DNA of 64,000 nt from Cohnella ginsengisoli (lineage in GTDB: Bacteria > Bacillota > Bacilli > Paenibacillales > Paenibacillaceae): contig NZ_JAPDHZ010000006.1 of assembly GCF_029525555.1 (NCBI RefSeq), positions 731,585 through 795,584 on the forward strand. The letters are read 5' to 3'. This document shows positions 11,830 to 21,214 of the stretch, in pieces. Positions within the stretch are counted from its first letter, which is position 1. Every line of letters starts with the position of its first letter. Under the pieces are notes generated by a model. It searched no databases, was not told the DNA's origin, and worked only from the letters and a program-made list of their open reading frames with translations. The translations under genes were made by a program, and so were the position numbers.

Positions 11830-12976
11830 ATGAATCTCATGCAGCACCGCAAGCTCGCAGCAATGGCGCTGATCGGCCTGTCTTTGACCGCAGCCGGATG
11901 CGGCAACGCGAACAACAATAACGCGGGCGCAGCGGCTGCCACGGCTTCGGAATCTGCCGCGCCGTCGTCCGCAGCGGCATCTCCATCTGCGAGCGCGGAA
12001 GCATCGCCGTCCGAAAGCGTAAGCGCATCGACGCCAGCCGGCAACGGCGAGACGCTGACGGTTTACCTCAACGACTTCGACGATATCGTCAAGCCGATGT
12101 TCGAAGCCCAAACCGGGTACAAGCTCAACATCGTCAGCGGCAACGGCGCGGAGATCATGTCCCGCATTGAAGCCGAGAAGGGCAATCCCCACTGGGACGT
12201 CGTCTGGATGGACGCGATGCCGTCGATCGAGGGTCTGGGTAAAGCGGGGCAACTGCTGGAAGGCTGGGAACCGGCCGCCGCAGCGGACTTGACGGGCTTT
12301 GCCAAGACGTTCGTCCCTGCGAACAAAGCGTATTACCCGACCGGCGCGCATGCCGCCGGCGTCATCGTCTACAACACGAAGTCGTTCAGCGCGGCCGACG
12401 CGCCGAAGAGCTGGGCGGATCTCGCAGACGCGAAATACAAAGGCACCGTCGGCATGGCAGACCCCGCGGTAGCCGCTCCCGCTTACCCGTTCGTGTCTTG
12501 GTTCTTCCAGGACAAAGGAATCGAAGGCGGCAAATCCTACTTTGACGGCGTGTTGAAAAACGGCGCGCACGTGTATCCGAAAAAACCCGAACGTCGCCAA
12601 GGCGCTCACGGGCGGCGAGATCAAGGTCGCGGCGCTTCAGGAGAGCAACGCGTACACGCTCAAGAACGACGGCGAGCCGATCGAGATCGTCTGGCCGGAA
12701 GAAGGCGCGCCGGCTTCGGTACGCGTAGCGGCGATCCAAAAGAACAGCGAGCATCAAGACGCGGCGAAGGCGTTCGTCGAATTCTTGCTCGATCCCAAAA
12801 CGCAGCAAGCGCTGATCGACCAAGGCGACGAGAGCTACTTCGAGCCAAGCGTGACGGGCGTTACGGCGAAGGCGGACCGCAATCCGAACGCCAAGCTCGT
12901 CGTGGCGGAAGCAGCGTGGGCGGCAGAGCATGAAGCCGAAATCAAGCAATGGTTCGCCGATCGCTCGGTGAAATAA
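11830..12976 (+). CDS. ABC transporter substrate-binding lipoprotein (frame broken by one extra A)
   Basis: The N-terminus is a lipoprotein signal: a hydrophobic stretch ending LTAAGCG, with the lipid-accepting Cys at residue 21, followed by an Asn/Ala/Ser-rich linker to about residue 75. The mature part belongs to the iron(III)/spermidine/phosphonate type of solute-binding proteins (TLTVYLNDFDDIVKPMFEA, then WDVVWMDAMPSIEGL, then KSWADLADAKYKGTVGMADP). The frame changes at the six-A run 12580-12585. Removing one A joins it to NPNVAKALTGGEIKVAALQE and the C-terminus ending ADRSVK. It is the first gene of the importer operon. The family handles ferric ions, 2-aminoethylphosphonate and other small ligands, and the actual substrate cannot be named from sequence. 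Confidence 0.9.
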
Positions 12977-12978
12977 AA

Positions 12979-14673
12979 ATGCGCTTTACGATTTTCGCTC
13001 ACGGAAGCAGGACGGGCTGGCTGGTGCTGGCCCTTCTTGTTTTGTTGATCATGCTGCCGCTTGCCGCGGTCGTCCTTCAGGTGCTGCTGCCGGGCTTTTT
13101 CTTCGGGAGCCGCCAGATCGGCGACCTCTCTCTGCTAGGCGAGATGTTCCGCCGTCCGCTGTGGTATTTGTCGCTCAAAAACACGCTAGTCCTCGGCCTT
13201 GGCACGACGGCGATCGGCACGGCGATCGGCGCGGCGCTCGCTACGGCGCGGTCCCGATGGTCGTTCCCGGGGGCGCGGCTGCTCGACGGCGCGGTATGGC
13301 TGCTGATCGTGACGCCGTCCTTCATCCTCGCGCAAGGCTGGGTCATGTTCGCTTCGTCGGACGGACTCGCCGCGTCCTGGTTCGGCTGGCATTGGGTCCA
13401 CGACGCGGTCTTTACGCCCGCGGGCCTGATTACGGTCATGTCTTTAAGCAAGTTTCCGTTCGCTTATCTGGCCGTCTATTCCGCGCTGGAATGGAAGATG
13501 GACCGCCTGGGCGAAGCAGGCCGCTTGAACGGCGGCAGCGCCTGGACCGTCTGGCGGACGATCGAGGCGCCGCTGCTGCTGCCCGCCTATTGCTCGGGAG
13601 CGCTGCTTGTCTTCATGGACACCGTAGGCGATTTCGGCCTGCCGGCTTCCATCGCGGCCGTATTCCGCTTTCCGACGCTGCCTTATTCGATCTACTCGGC
13701 GCTCTACACCTCGCCCATCCGGTTCGATATGGCCGGGGTGCTGTCCTTTTATCTCGTGGTGCTGATCGCGCTGGCGATGAGCGTGCAGTTCTGGGCGCTG
13801 CGCCGGGCGCGCTTCGACTTCCTCGGCGGCCGGGCGACGCGGGCCGAGGCCGAACGGCCGCATAAGGGTGCTTGGCTGCTGGCGGGCGGCAACCTCATCC
13901 TCCTGGCGATCGCGGTAGGCATTCCCCTAGGCGCCAATCTGCTGACGTCGATTACCCGTCCGGGCAAATCCGGCGGCTCGGCGTTCACGCTGGACCACTA
14001 CCGGGAGCTGTTCGCGGACGGCGGGCAACTGACGGACGCGCTGCTTCATTCGCTCTCGATCGCGGCGTTCGCCGCCATCGTCGGCCTGTTCGTCGGCCTG
14101 CTCGTCGCCTACGTGCTGACCTATTCGAAGTTTAAGCTGAAACGGGCGATCGACGTCATCTCGCTCGTCTCGCTGGCGGTTCCTGGCGTCGTGCTCGGCA
14201 TCGGCTACATCTTCATCTGGAACCAGGCCTGGCTCGAGCGCATCGGGCTGCTGCTCTACGGCAAGCCGGCCATTCTCGTGTTGGCCGGCGTCGCGGGCGC
14301 CATTCCCGTCATCACCCGGATCGTGACGGGCGCGATGGCCAAGGTGCCGCAGGGACTGCTGTCGGCGGCGCAAATGCAGGGCGCTTCGTTTTCGCGCAGA
14401 GTGCGGACGATCCTGCTGCCGCTGCTGCGCGGCGCGCTGCTCTCCGCCGCGCTGGCGGCGTTCGGGGCGAGCGTTTTCGACCTGGCGATGACTTCGATTC
14501 TGTTCCCGCCTAACTTCATGACATTGCCCGTCGTCATTAACAAAGCGTTCGAAGACCTGAACTTCGGCTACGCCGCCGCCGCGACCTTAACCGGAGGTAC
14601 GGCCGTCGTCGGACTGATCCTCATCCTGGAGCGATTGTTCAAACCGAAGGAAGCAAGGAGGCCAAGCCATTGA
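12979..14673 (+). CDS. ABC transporter permease (fused two-domain type)
   Basis: A 564-residue integral membrane protein with about twelve hydrophobic segments, made of two tandem permease domains as in the FbpB/AfuB iron and PhnV-like families. Each half carries an EAA-type loop that contacts the ATPase: EAGRLNGGSAWTVWRTIEAP around residue 185 and AAQMQGASFSRRVRTILLP around 470. It begins 2 nt after the binding-protein stop, and its end overlaps the ATPase start by 4 nt, so the two are translationally coupled. Confidence 0.92.
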   Translation: MRFTIFAHGSRTGWLVLALLVLLIMLPLAAVVLQVLLPGFFFGSRQIGDLSLLGEMFRRPLWYLSLKNTLVLGLGTTAIGTAIGAALATARSRWSFPGARLLDGAVWLLIVTPSFILAQGWVMFASSDGLAASWFGWHWVHDAVFTPAGLITVMSLSKFPFAYLAVYSALEWKMDRLGEAGRLNGGSAWTVWRTIEAPLLLPAYCSGALLVFMDTVGDFGLPASIAAVFRFPTLPYSIYSALYTSPIRFDMAGVLSFYLVVLIALAMSVQFWALRRARFDFLGGRATRAEAERPHKGAWLLAGGNLILLAIAVGIPLGANLLTSITRPGKSGGSAFTLDHYRELFADGGQLTDALLHSLSIAAFAAIVGLFVGLLVAYVLTYSKFKLKRAIDVISLVSLAVPGVVLGIGYIFIWNQAWLERIGLLLYGKPAILVLAGVAGAIPVITRIVTGAMAKVPQGLLSAAQMQGASFSRRVRTILLPLLRGALLSAALAAFGASVFDLAMTSILFPPNFMTLPVVINKAFEDLNFGYAAAATLTGGTAVVGLILILERLFKPKEARRPSH

Positions 14674-15848
14674 ATCCAATCTTAGAGATCCGTGAGCTCC
14701 ACAAGTCTTACGCGGGCCAGCCTGCGCTTCGGGGCATCGACTTCAGCGTCTCCCGCGGGCAGATCATCAGCGTGCTCGGACCGTCCGGCTGCGGCAAGTC
14801 CACGCTGCTTCAGCTCATCGCCGGCCTGCAGCAGCCCGACGGGGGCGAGGTGAGGCTGCGCGGCGAAGCCGTGTCCACCGCTTCGAAGCTCGTGCCTCCC
14901 GAGAAGCGGAACATCAACATGGTGTTCCAGGATTATGCCTTGTGGCCGCATATGAGCATTCTCGATAATATTTCGTACGGGTTAAAAAGAAAGAAAGCGT
15001 CGTCCGCGGACATTCGAGCCAAGGTCGGGGAGCTGCTGCGTCTTCTGCATTTGGAGCCGTTCGCCGAGCGCCTGCCCGCTCAGCTGTCCGGCGGCCAGCA
15101 GCAGCGCGTGGCGATCGCGCGCGCCTTGGCGACGCAGCCCGACCTGCTGCTGCTCGACGAGCCGATGTCCAATCTCGACATGCGGCTTCGCATCGAGATG
15201 CGGACGGAGCTGTCTTACCTACTGCGCAAGCTGGGGACGACCGTGTTCCATGTGACGCACGATCCCGAAGAGGCGTTCGCGATGGCGGACCGGCTCGTCA
15301 TCATGCGCAGCGGCGGCATCGACCAGATCGACCGCCCCGAGGCCTGCTATCGCCGGCCCGCGACGGCGTCGGTCGCTTCGCTGCTCGGCGCGGGCAACCG
15401 GCTCGCGGGGCCGATCGCCGAAGGCGGGGCGGCGCCTGCCATCCGTCTGGACGGCGCCTTCGTCGCCGGCCGGACGGCGTCAGATTGGAGCGCACGCGGT
15501 CCCGCGGAACCGGCCATCGCGCTGTTCCGGCCGGATGCGGCCGCCTGGGAGACCGAGGACGCCAGGGCTTCCGACCCGGGCGCGGAGGTCGCCGCGGGGG
15601 CGGAGGCCGGGATTGCCGACTCCCGCGAGGCCGGATTCTTCGCGGCGCCGGCCTTTAACCGGCTGGCCGCCCGCATCGCGCACAGCGCCTTCGAAGGCAA
15701 TCGCTGGCGCGTGCTGGCGGAGACAGGGACCGGCGACATGCTTTCCTTATTTCATCATGAGCCTCTGAAGGCGGGCACGCGCGGTTGGCTGCGTTTTCCC
15801 GTCGATGAGACCTACTTGTACCCGGCGACTGCCGGCAGCGAAAGGTAG
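14670..15848 (+). CDS. ABC transporter ATP-binding protein
   Basis: The ATPase subunit of the importer, 392 residues. The start is TTG 14670, with AAGGAGG at 14655-14661 eight nt upstream. Walker A is GPSGCGKST (about residue 37), the Q-loop is VFQDYALWPH, the signature is LSGGQQQRVAIARAL, and Walker B is LLLLDEPMSNLD followed by the switch His in FHVTHDPEEAFAMADR. The roughly 150 C-terminal residues form a TOBE-like regulatory region, with an Ala/Gly/Asp-rich stretch that probably adds length. It drives uptake together with the preceding permease and lipoprotein. Confidence 0.94.
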   Translation: MNPILEIRELHKSYAGQPALRGIDFSVSRGQIISVLGPSGCGKSTLLQLIAGLQQPDGGEVRLRGEAVSTASKLVPPEKRNINMVFQDYALWPHMSILDNISYGLKRKKASSADIRAKVGELLRLLHLEPFAERLPAQLSGGQQQRVAIARALATQPDLLLLDEPMSNLDMRLRIEMRTELSYLLRKLGTTVFHVTHDPEEAFAMADRLVIMRSGGIDQIDRPEACYRRPATASVASLLGAGNRLAGPIAEGGAAPAIRLDGAFVAGRTASDWSARGPAEPAIALFRPDAAAWETEDARASDPGAEVAAGAEAGIADSREAGFFAAPAFNRLAARIAHSAFEGNRWRVLAETGTGDMLSLFHHEPLKAGTRGWLRFPVDETYLYPATAGSER

Positions 15849-15858
15849 AAGGACTTAC

Positions 15859-16494
15859 ATGACCCGCATACTTGTCATCTCGGATATACACGGCCATGCG
15901 ACAGAGATGCGATCCCTGTTGCGCATGGCCGAATACGCGCCGGGCAGGGATCGCCTGTACCTGCTGGGCGACTTCATCAACCGGGAGCGGGAGAGCTGGC
16001 CCGCGCTCAGGGAAGCGATGGCGCTGGTCCGAGAGGGCGCGCGCGCCGTGCTCGGCAATATGGAGCGGTGGCTGCTTGATGCCTCCACGCGCGGAGAAGG
16101 TCTGCCTGCGGATGCGGAGGAGCTGAAGTTTCTCAGCGACACGCCCCTGTATTGGCAGGAGGAGGGCTTCCTGTTCGCCCATGCCGGCATCCGTCCGGGA
16201 TTGCCGCCAGACAAGCAAAGCGCCGCGGATCTGACCGAGATCCGCGGCGAGTTCTGGGCGGACGGCGGCCCGCTTCCTTATACGGTCGTCTTCGGCCATA
16301 CGCCGACCTTCAAGCTCGGCGCGCCGGCAGGCGAGCTCTGGCTGGGCCGCGACCGCATCGGGATCGACACGGGCGCGAAGCATGGCTGCCGTCTCACGCT
16401 CGTCGACCTGACCAACCGGCTGGCTTATTCCTGCGGCGTGGAGCCGGAACGCCAGCCAAGCGAGTGTCGCCTGTCTTCCTGGGCGACCAAGTAA
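15859..16494 (+). CDS. Metallophosphoesterase of the calcineurin/PPP type
   Basis: A 211-residue phosphoesterase. The metal-binding motifs appear in order: LVISDIHGH (D-x-H), YLLGDFINRE (GD), VLGNMERWLL (the GN[H/E] position reads GNME), FLFAHAGIRPG and VVFGHTP. The family hydrolyses phosphomonoesters, dinucleotide polyphosphates or phosphoproteins. It begins 10 nt after the ATPase gene, so it is the last gene of the importer operon. I infer that it releases phosphate from the imported compound, which would favour an organophosphate or phosphonate ligand, but no sequence motif proves this. Confidence 0.88.
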   Translation: MTRILVISDIHGHATEMRSLLRMAEYAPGRDRLYLLGDFINRERESWPALREAMALVREGARAVLGNMERWLLDASTRGEGLPADAEELKFLSDTPLYWQEEGFLFAHAGIRPGLPPDKQSAADLTEIRGEFWADGGPLPYTVVFGHTPTFKLGAPAGELWLGRDRIGIDTGAKHGCRLTLVDLTNRLAYSCGVEPERQPSECRLSSWATK

Positions 16495-16505
16495 ATCGAA
16501 TATCC

Positions 16506-16531
16506 AAGCCGCCGAAGTTCCGGCGGCTTTT
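16506..16531 (+). terminator. Intrinsic terminator after the importer operon
   Basis: Perfect 9-bp arms AAGCCGCCG and CGGCGGCTT surround AAGTTC and are followed by a short T run. The convergent VanW gene ends 11 nt further on, so it can act for both directions. Confidence 0.8.
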
Positions 16532-16541
16532 AGCCATTCCC

Positions 16542-18134
16542 TCATATCGGCTCTGCCGGCGTCCGTCCTTGCGGCGAAGGCGGCGTCTCCGGGCGCCCCG
16601 CGCGCGCGTCCGCGGGATTCACCGCGAAGATCGCGTCCTGCGCGCGATAGATCGAGCGGTTCAGCTTGCTGCGCGCGGCCAGCCGGCCTTCCACGTACTT
16701 CAAGCGGTACGTATCCACGACCGCGCCTGATTTGCCTGCCTGCACCAGACGCGACAGGCCGACCGGGATGCCCGCGTCTTGTCTGTACACGGTGCGGGGC
16801 GGAAGATCCTTTACGCGCACCGTTTCAAGCTCATACCTCACGTTGTCGGCCATCGTGCCGAACAGCTTGACCGTCAGCCTTTTATCTCGAACCGAGGCCC
16901 TGATTAACAGCCGTTTACCCGTGTCGTTGCGAAACCGGAAGTTAATCGACCCCCTCCGCGAAAGTCGCGTCCATGCCTTGCGGCAAATAATTCACGGGGG
17001 AGCGAGTGGTTGCGCCGCTCGACGATCTGGAGACCCGAGGCGCGAAGAACCGCATTGTAAAGCGTGCTGGACACCTGGCAGATGCCGCCGCCGATGCCCG
17101 GAACGAGCTTGCCCTTCAGGATGACAGGAGCCGCCCGGTAGCCGTAATCCCGCCGTGCCTTGGCGACGACGGCGCCGTAATCGAACGTCTCGCCCGGCAG
17201 GAGCATCGTGCCGTCCAAAGCGTCGGCAGTAGCCTTGACGTTATGGATGCGGCCTTCGCCGCTCGCCGCGAATGAGGTCGAAAACTCCGCGATCTTGCGC
17301 GCGATCCCTTGTGCCTGCAGCGAAGCCGTCGTAATCTCAGGCTTCACTTGAACGACAGGCAGACGAAACTCGATCAGCAGCGGCCCGCCGGCGGAAGCCG
17401 GCGTCTTGCTCAATGCATGGGGGGGCATGCTTTTTAAAAGCAGCCAGCAGCGAAGGGATGTCCAGCGTCTCGCCGGGCGTTTCGGGCGAATAGACGACTC
17501 GATCGAATGCGTCGATCGAACGAACCGAGTCGATCGGCTGCTTTTCCGCGAGCGCTCCCCACATCGCTTCCGCTTTTTCCGCGAACGTCTCCTCGTCCCA
17601 GACGGTTTCGATCGAAAAGCGCTTCGCGATCGCCCGCCCGGCCGCACGGCGATTCAGCCATCCTGCGTCGCGATATCGCGCGATTGCCCGTATGGCTTCC
17701 TCCGCGTTCAGCTGGAGTCCAAGCTCGCGCCAAGTCGGCGCAGCCTCGGACGATTTTTGAGCAGGGGAGGCTTCCGCAGGCCCGGTAATCAGCCTCACAC
17801 GCCCGTCCAACGCGGCTCCGATCCGCGTCCGCACCGTGGCGATCGCGGTATTCGCGCGCATGCCGCCAAGATTCAAGCCGCCTATCACGACGCCGTGGGG
17901 CAGCGAGCGGGACTGCCTTTCGGCGCGCTTTGTCGCCAACTCTACGGCCGTATCCTCGGCATTCGCTCCAAGGACGGCCGCTTCAACGGCGGCGATTCGC
18001 GCATCGCCGGCTTTAAAGGCTGACAGCAGCGTGTAGCCAGCGGCCTCCGCATGCCCGGTTGCCGTCGTCCCGGCGGTCATGCCGACAGCAAGCGCGAGCG
18101 CGGCGGCCGCAATCCGAACGGTTCGTTTGTCCAT
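16542..18134 (-). CDS. VanW-family exported cell-wall protein (three frame breaks)
   Basis: The N-terminus is a signal peptide (MDKRTVRIAAAALALAVGM onward). An N-terminal domain resembling the putative peptidoglycan-binding module of YoaR-like proteins follows (TWRELGLQLNAEEAIRAI). The VanW domain then shows FDYGAVVAKARRDYGYRAAP and the hallmark GIGGGICQVSSTLYNAVL. The coding frame shifts three times, at base runs 17419-17425, 16996-17000 and 16950-16954. Each is repaired by removing one base, giving the expected NHSLPVNYLPQGMDATF and FRFRNDTGKRLLIRA. Repaired length is about 529 residues. VanW itself is an accessory protein of some vancomycin-resistance clusters, but chromosomal relatives like this one have no proven function, and no other van gene is nearby. 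Confidence 0.84.
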
Positions 18135-18404
18135 TTTTCGGCATTCCTCCTTCCGTCGAGCGCACGTGTGCTTAGGATTCCCTCCAGATTAAAAATTTCT
18201 CAAAATAACGAAAAACGACAAAAACGCATGCCGAAAGAGGCGCGAATACGCGTCTGGCGGCCAGATAAAGCTCGACAAATAAAGGATTTGCCGGCAAGAT
18301 GTCGAAGTACCATTAGTCTGCGGAACTTTAGCCTTTTCACGGGAAGCGTCTCCCGGAACGTATATATGCACCGGCTGTTCAACAAAGAAACAGGATGTGA
18401 TCGC

Positions 18405-19091
18405 GTGATCGAAATGCACGACATATGGAAGACCTATCCGGACGGCACGCCCGCCCTGCAAGGCATAAACATCGTGATCGACCGCAACGAGTTCGTCTAC
18501 GTCGTCGGCCCGTCGGGCGCCGGCAAGTCGACGTTCATGAAGCTGATCTATCGCGAGGAAGTGCCGACCAAGGGCCAGCTGTCCGTCAACGGATTCAATA
18601 TAGGCAAGCTGAAGCAACGCAAGATTCCTTACGTTCGCCGCAATATCGGCGTCGTATTCCAAGATTTCCGCCTGCTCCCCAAACTATCCGTTTACGAAAA
18701 CGTCGCCTTCGCGATGGAGGTCGTCGAATCGCCGAAGCGGCAGATTCGCCGCCGCACGATGGAAGTGCTGGAGCTCGTGGGGCTTAAGCACAAAGCGAGC
18801 AGCCTGCCCGCCCAGCTGTCCGGCGGCGAGCAGCAACGCGTCGCGATCGCCAGAGCCATCGTCAACAGTCCCTCAGTCATCGTGGCGGACGAACCTACCG
18901 GCAACCTCGATCCCGAGACCTCGTGGGGGATCATGAAGCTGCTCGAAGAGATCAATTTCCGCGGCACCACCATCGTCATGGCTACCCACAACAAAGAAAT
19001 CGTCAACACCCTCCGCAAGCGGGTCATCGCGATCGAACGGGGCACCATCGTGCGGGACCAGCAGAGAGGGGATTACGGCTATGAAGTTTAG
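18405..19091 (+). CDS. ftsE: Cell-division ATP-binding protein FtsE
   Basis: FtsE is the ATPase that, with FtsX, activates peptidoglycan hydrolases at the division or elongation site. The start is GTG 18405 with AGGATGTGA upstream, giving the usual 228 residues. The frame is open further upstream, but those residues are not FtsE-like. Walker A is GPSGAGKST, the signature LSGGEQQRVAIARAI, Walker B VIVADEPTGNLD, and the switch His lies in VMATHNKEIV. It overlaps ftsX by 11 nt. The 270 nt upstream, shared with the divergent VanW gene, hold no feature I can name with confidence. Confidence 0.96.
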   Translation: MIEMHDIWKTYPDGTPALQGINIVIDRNEFVYVVGPSGAGKSTFMKLIYREEVPTKGQLSVNGFNIGKLKQRKIPYVRRNIGVVFQDFRLLPKLSVYENVAFAMEVVESPKRQIRRRTMEVLELVGLKHKASSLPAQLSGGEQQRVAIARAIVNSPSVIVADEPTGNLDPETSWGIMKLLEEINFRGTTIVMATHNKEIVNTLRKRVIAIERGTIVRDQQRGDYGYEV

Positions 19092-19995
19092 CACCCTCGT
19101 GCGCCACATCCGCGAAGGTGTCAAGAACGTCTTCCGCAACGGCTGGATGTCGTTCGCTTCGATCGGATCGATCGTCGTGTCGCTGTTCGTGCTGGGCGTG
19201 TTCATGCTCCTCGCGCTCAACGTGAACCAGTGGGCCGACCAATTCGACAGCCAGGTTCAAGTCAACGTTTACCTCGAGTCGGAGATCGGACAATCCAAGA
19301 TCGACGAGCTGAAGACGCGTATCGGCAACATCGCGGAGGTCAAACAAGTGACTTTCGTCTCCAAGGAAGAGGGGCTCGAGAAGCTCCGCGAGGACCTGGA
19401 CGAGGACGTAAAGGGCGCGCTCGACGGCTATAAGGACTCGAATCCGCTCCCGGATTCGTTCGAGGTCGAACTGTTCGACGCCCAGCAGGTGTCTTACGTC
19501 GCCAAGCAGATTCTGGCGTTTAATGAGACGGACGCGGACAAGCCGATCATTAGCGTCAAGTACGGACAAGGCTACGTCGAAAAGCTGTTCCGCATCACGA
19601 ACGCCGTGCGCAACGTCGGTCTCGTCGTCGTCGCCGGACTTGCGGTCATGGCGATGTTCCTCATCTCCACGACGATCAAGATGACGATTCTGGCGCGCCG
19701 CAGAGAGATCGGCATCATGAAGCTTGTCGGCGCCACGAATAATTTTATCCGCTGGCCGTTTTTTATCGAAGGAATCGTCATCGGACTTGCGGGCTCCGGC
19801 ATTACGACGGCGCTGCTGCTATACGGGTATTCCCAATTGATCGCGTCGACGCATTACAACATGGGCCTCATGATGATCGAGGTCGTCGACATGAACAAAG
19901 TCGGCTGGCTCGTCGGCGGCACGCTCGTCGCGCTCGGCACGTTGATCGGCGTCTGGGGCAGCGTCGTTTCCGTTCGCAAGCATTTGAAGGTGTAG
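19081..19995 (+). CDS. ftsX: Cell-division permease-like protein FtsX
   Basis: A 304-residue membrane partner of FtsE with the FtsX topology. One N-terminal helix (GSIVVSLFVLGVFMLLALNV) is followed by an extracytoplasmic domain of about 130 residues that would contact a hydrolase. Three C-terminal helices follow around 176-198, 222-245 and 272-292. The conserved LARRREIGIMKLVGATNNFI sits before the third helix. The M23 peptidase encoded next is the natural candidate for the hydrolase it controls. Confidence 0.95.
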   Translation: MKFSTLVRHIREGVKNVFRNGWMSFASIGSIVVSLFVLGVFMLLALNVNQWADQFDSQVQVNVYLESEIGQSKIDELKTRIGNIAEVKQVTFVSKEEGLEKLREDLDEDVKGALDGYKDSNPLPDSFEVELFDAQQVSYVAKQILAFNETDADKPIISVKYGQGYVEKLFRITNAVRNVGLVVVAGLAVMAMFLISTTIKMTILARRREIGIMKLVGATNNFIRWPFFIEGIVIGLAGSGITTALLLYGYSQLIASTHYNMGLMMIEVVDMNKVGWLVGGTLVALGTLIGVWGSVVSVRKHLKV

Positions 19996-20034
19996 CTCTT
20001 GCCGTTCATGCTCAGATGATGGAGGAGAACATGG

Positions 20035-21214
20035 GTGAATAGAAGATTGATCGCGGTATTGGTCATGCTGCTGGGCGTCGTATTCCTCGTTCGGCCGTAC
20101 GAGAGCCACGCCGAGACGCAGATGCAGAAGATCGAGCGGCAGCTCAAGGAGATCCAAGCCCAAATGAACGCCGCCGCAGAAAATAAAAAGGAAGCCGAGC
20201 GTCGGAGCGAGGACCTGACGAATAAAAAAGGCGCTTGTCAAGACGGACATGTTTACGCTGCTCAAGCAGATTCAGCAGACGTCGGATCAGCTCGACGCGA
20301 CGCAGGCCAAGATCGACGCCGCTGAAGCCAAGCTGCTCAAGACGACGTCCGAGCTCGAGTCCGCCGAAGCCTCCAGGCAGAGCCGGGACGAGCAGCTTAG
20401 GGACCGCATCCGGCTTATATACATGAACGGCTCCGTCTCTTATCTCGACGTGCTGCTGAGCTCCAAGAGCTTCTCTGACTTCGTCGGCCGGTTTCAGTCG
20501 CTGCAATCCATCATGGAGCAGGATAAAGAAGTGCTGTCGCAGACCGAGAGCTACAAAGCGCTTGTCGCCGACAAGAAGGCGCAGGTCGAATTAGACCTGA
20601 CTTCGGTCAAAAAGCTGTACAGCGACATGGCCGACAAAAAGGCCGAGCTTCAGGACCAGGAAAAAGAAAAAGAAGTGCTCGTAGCGAGCATCAATCAAAA
20701 GATCGAAGAAACCGAGGACATCAGCGAAGAAGCCGAAGCCGCGTTGATGGAGTTCGGCAAAAAGTACTCGAAGCTGTTGGAGCAGAAAAAGCAGCTGAAA
20801 ACTTACTATACCGGCGGTAAGTTGGGACTTCCGCTGAAGCGGGAATACCGTCTGTCCTCGCCGTTCGGCTACCGGACGCATCCCGTGACCGGACAGAGAA
20901 ACAAGCTTCACACGGGCATGGACATGGCCGTACCGGAAGGAACGGCGGTCTACGCGGCGGAATCGGGCACCGTCATCGTCGCCCAGTCGTGGAGCGGCTA
21001 CGGCAACTGTATCATCATCAACCATGGCGGCGGCCTCTGGACGCTATACGGCCACTTGAAGCCGGGCGGGATCCTCGTGGAAAAGGGCGAGACCGTCAAG
21101 CGCGGCGAAAAGATCGGTCTCGTCGGCATGACCGGTACCGCTACCGGCTACCATCTGCACTTCGAGGTTCGCAAAGACGGCACGCCGGTCAATCCCGCGC
21201 CGTATCTCAAATAA
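20035..21214 (+). CDS. Secreted murein hydrolase activator / M23 peptidase with coiled coil (frame broken by one extra A)
   Basis: An EnvC-like exported protein. The start is GTG 20035 with GGAGGAG at 20021-20027; an ATG at 20031 is followed by a stop. The signal peptide ends near SHAETQ. Long coiled coils fill about residues 25-250 (MQKIERQLKEIQAQM; LDATQAKIDAAEAKLLKT). The C-terminal LytM/M23 domain carries the zinc ligands in HTGMDMAVPEG and GYHLHFEVRKDG plus FGYRTHPVTGQ. The frame breaks at the six-A run 20224-20229; five As restore NKKALVKTDMF. Placed directly after ftsX, it is probably the FtsEX-controlled cell-wall hydrolase or activator. As the zinc residues appear intact, it may itself cleave peptide cross-links. 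Confidence 0.92.

Noticed and set aside
16542..18134. Vancomycin-resistance gene
   Set aside because: VanW-domain proteins are widespread in Firmicutes; no vanHAX, vanRS or related genes are nearby.
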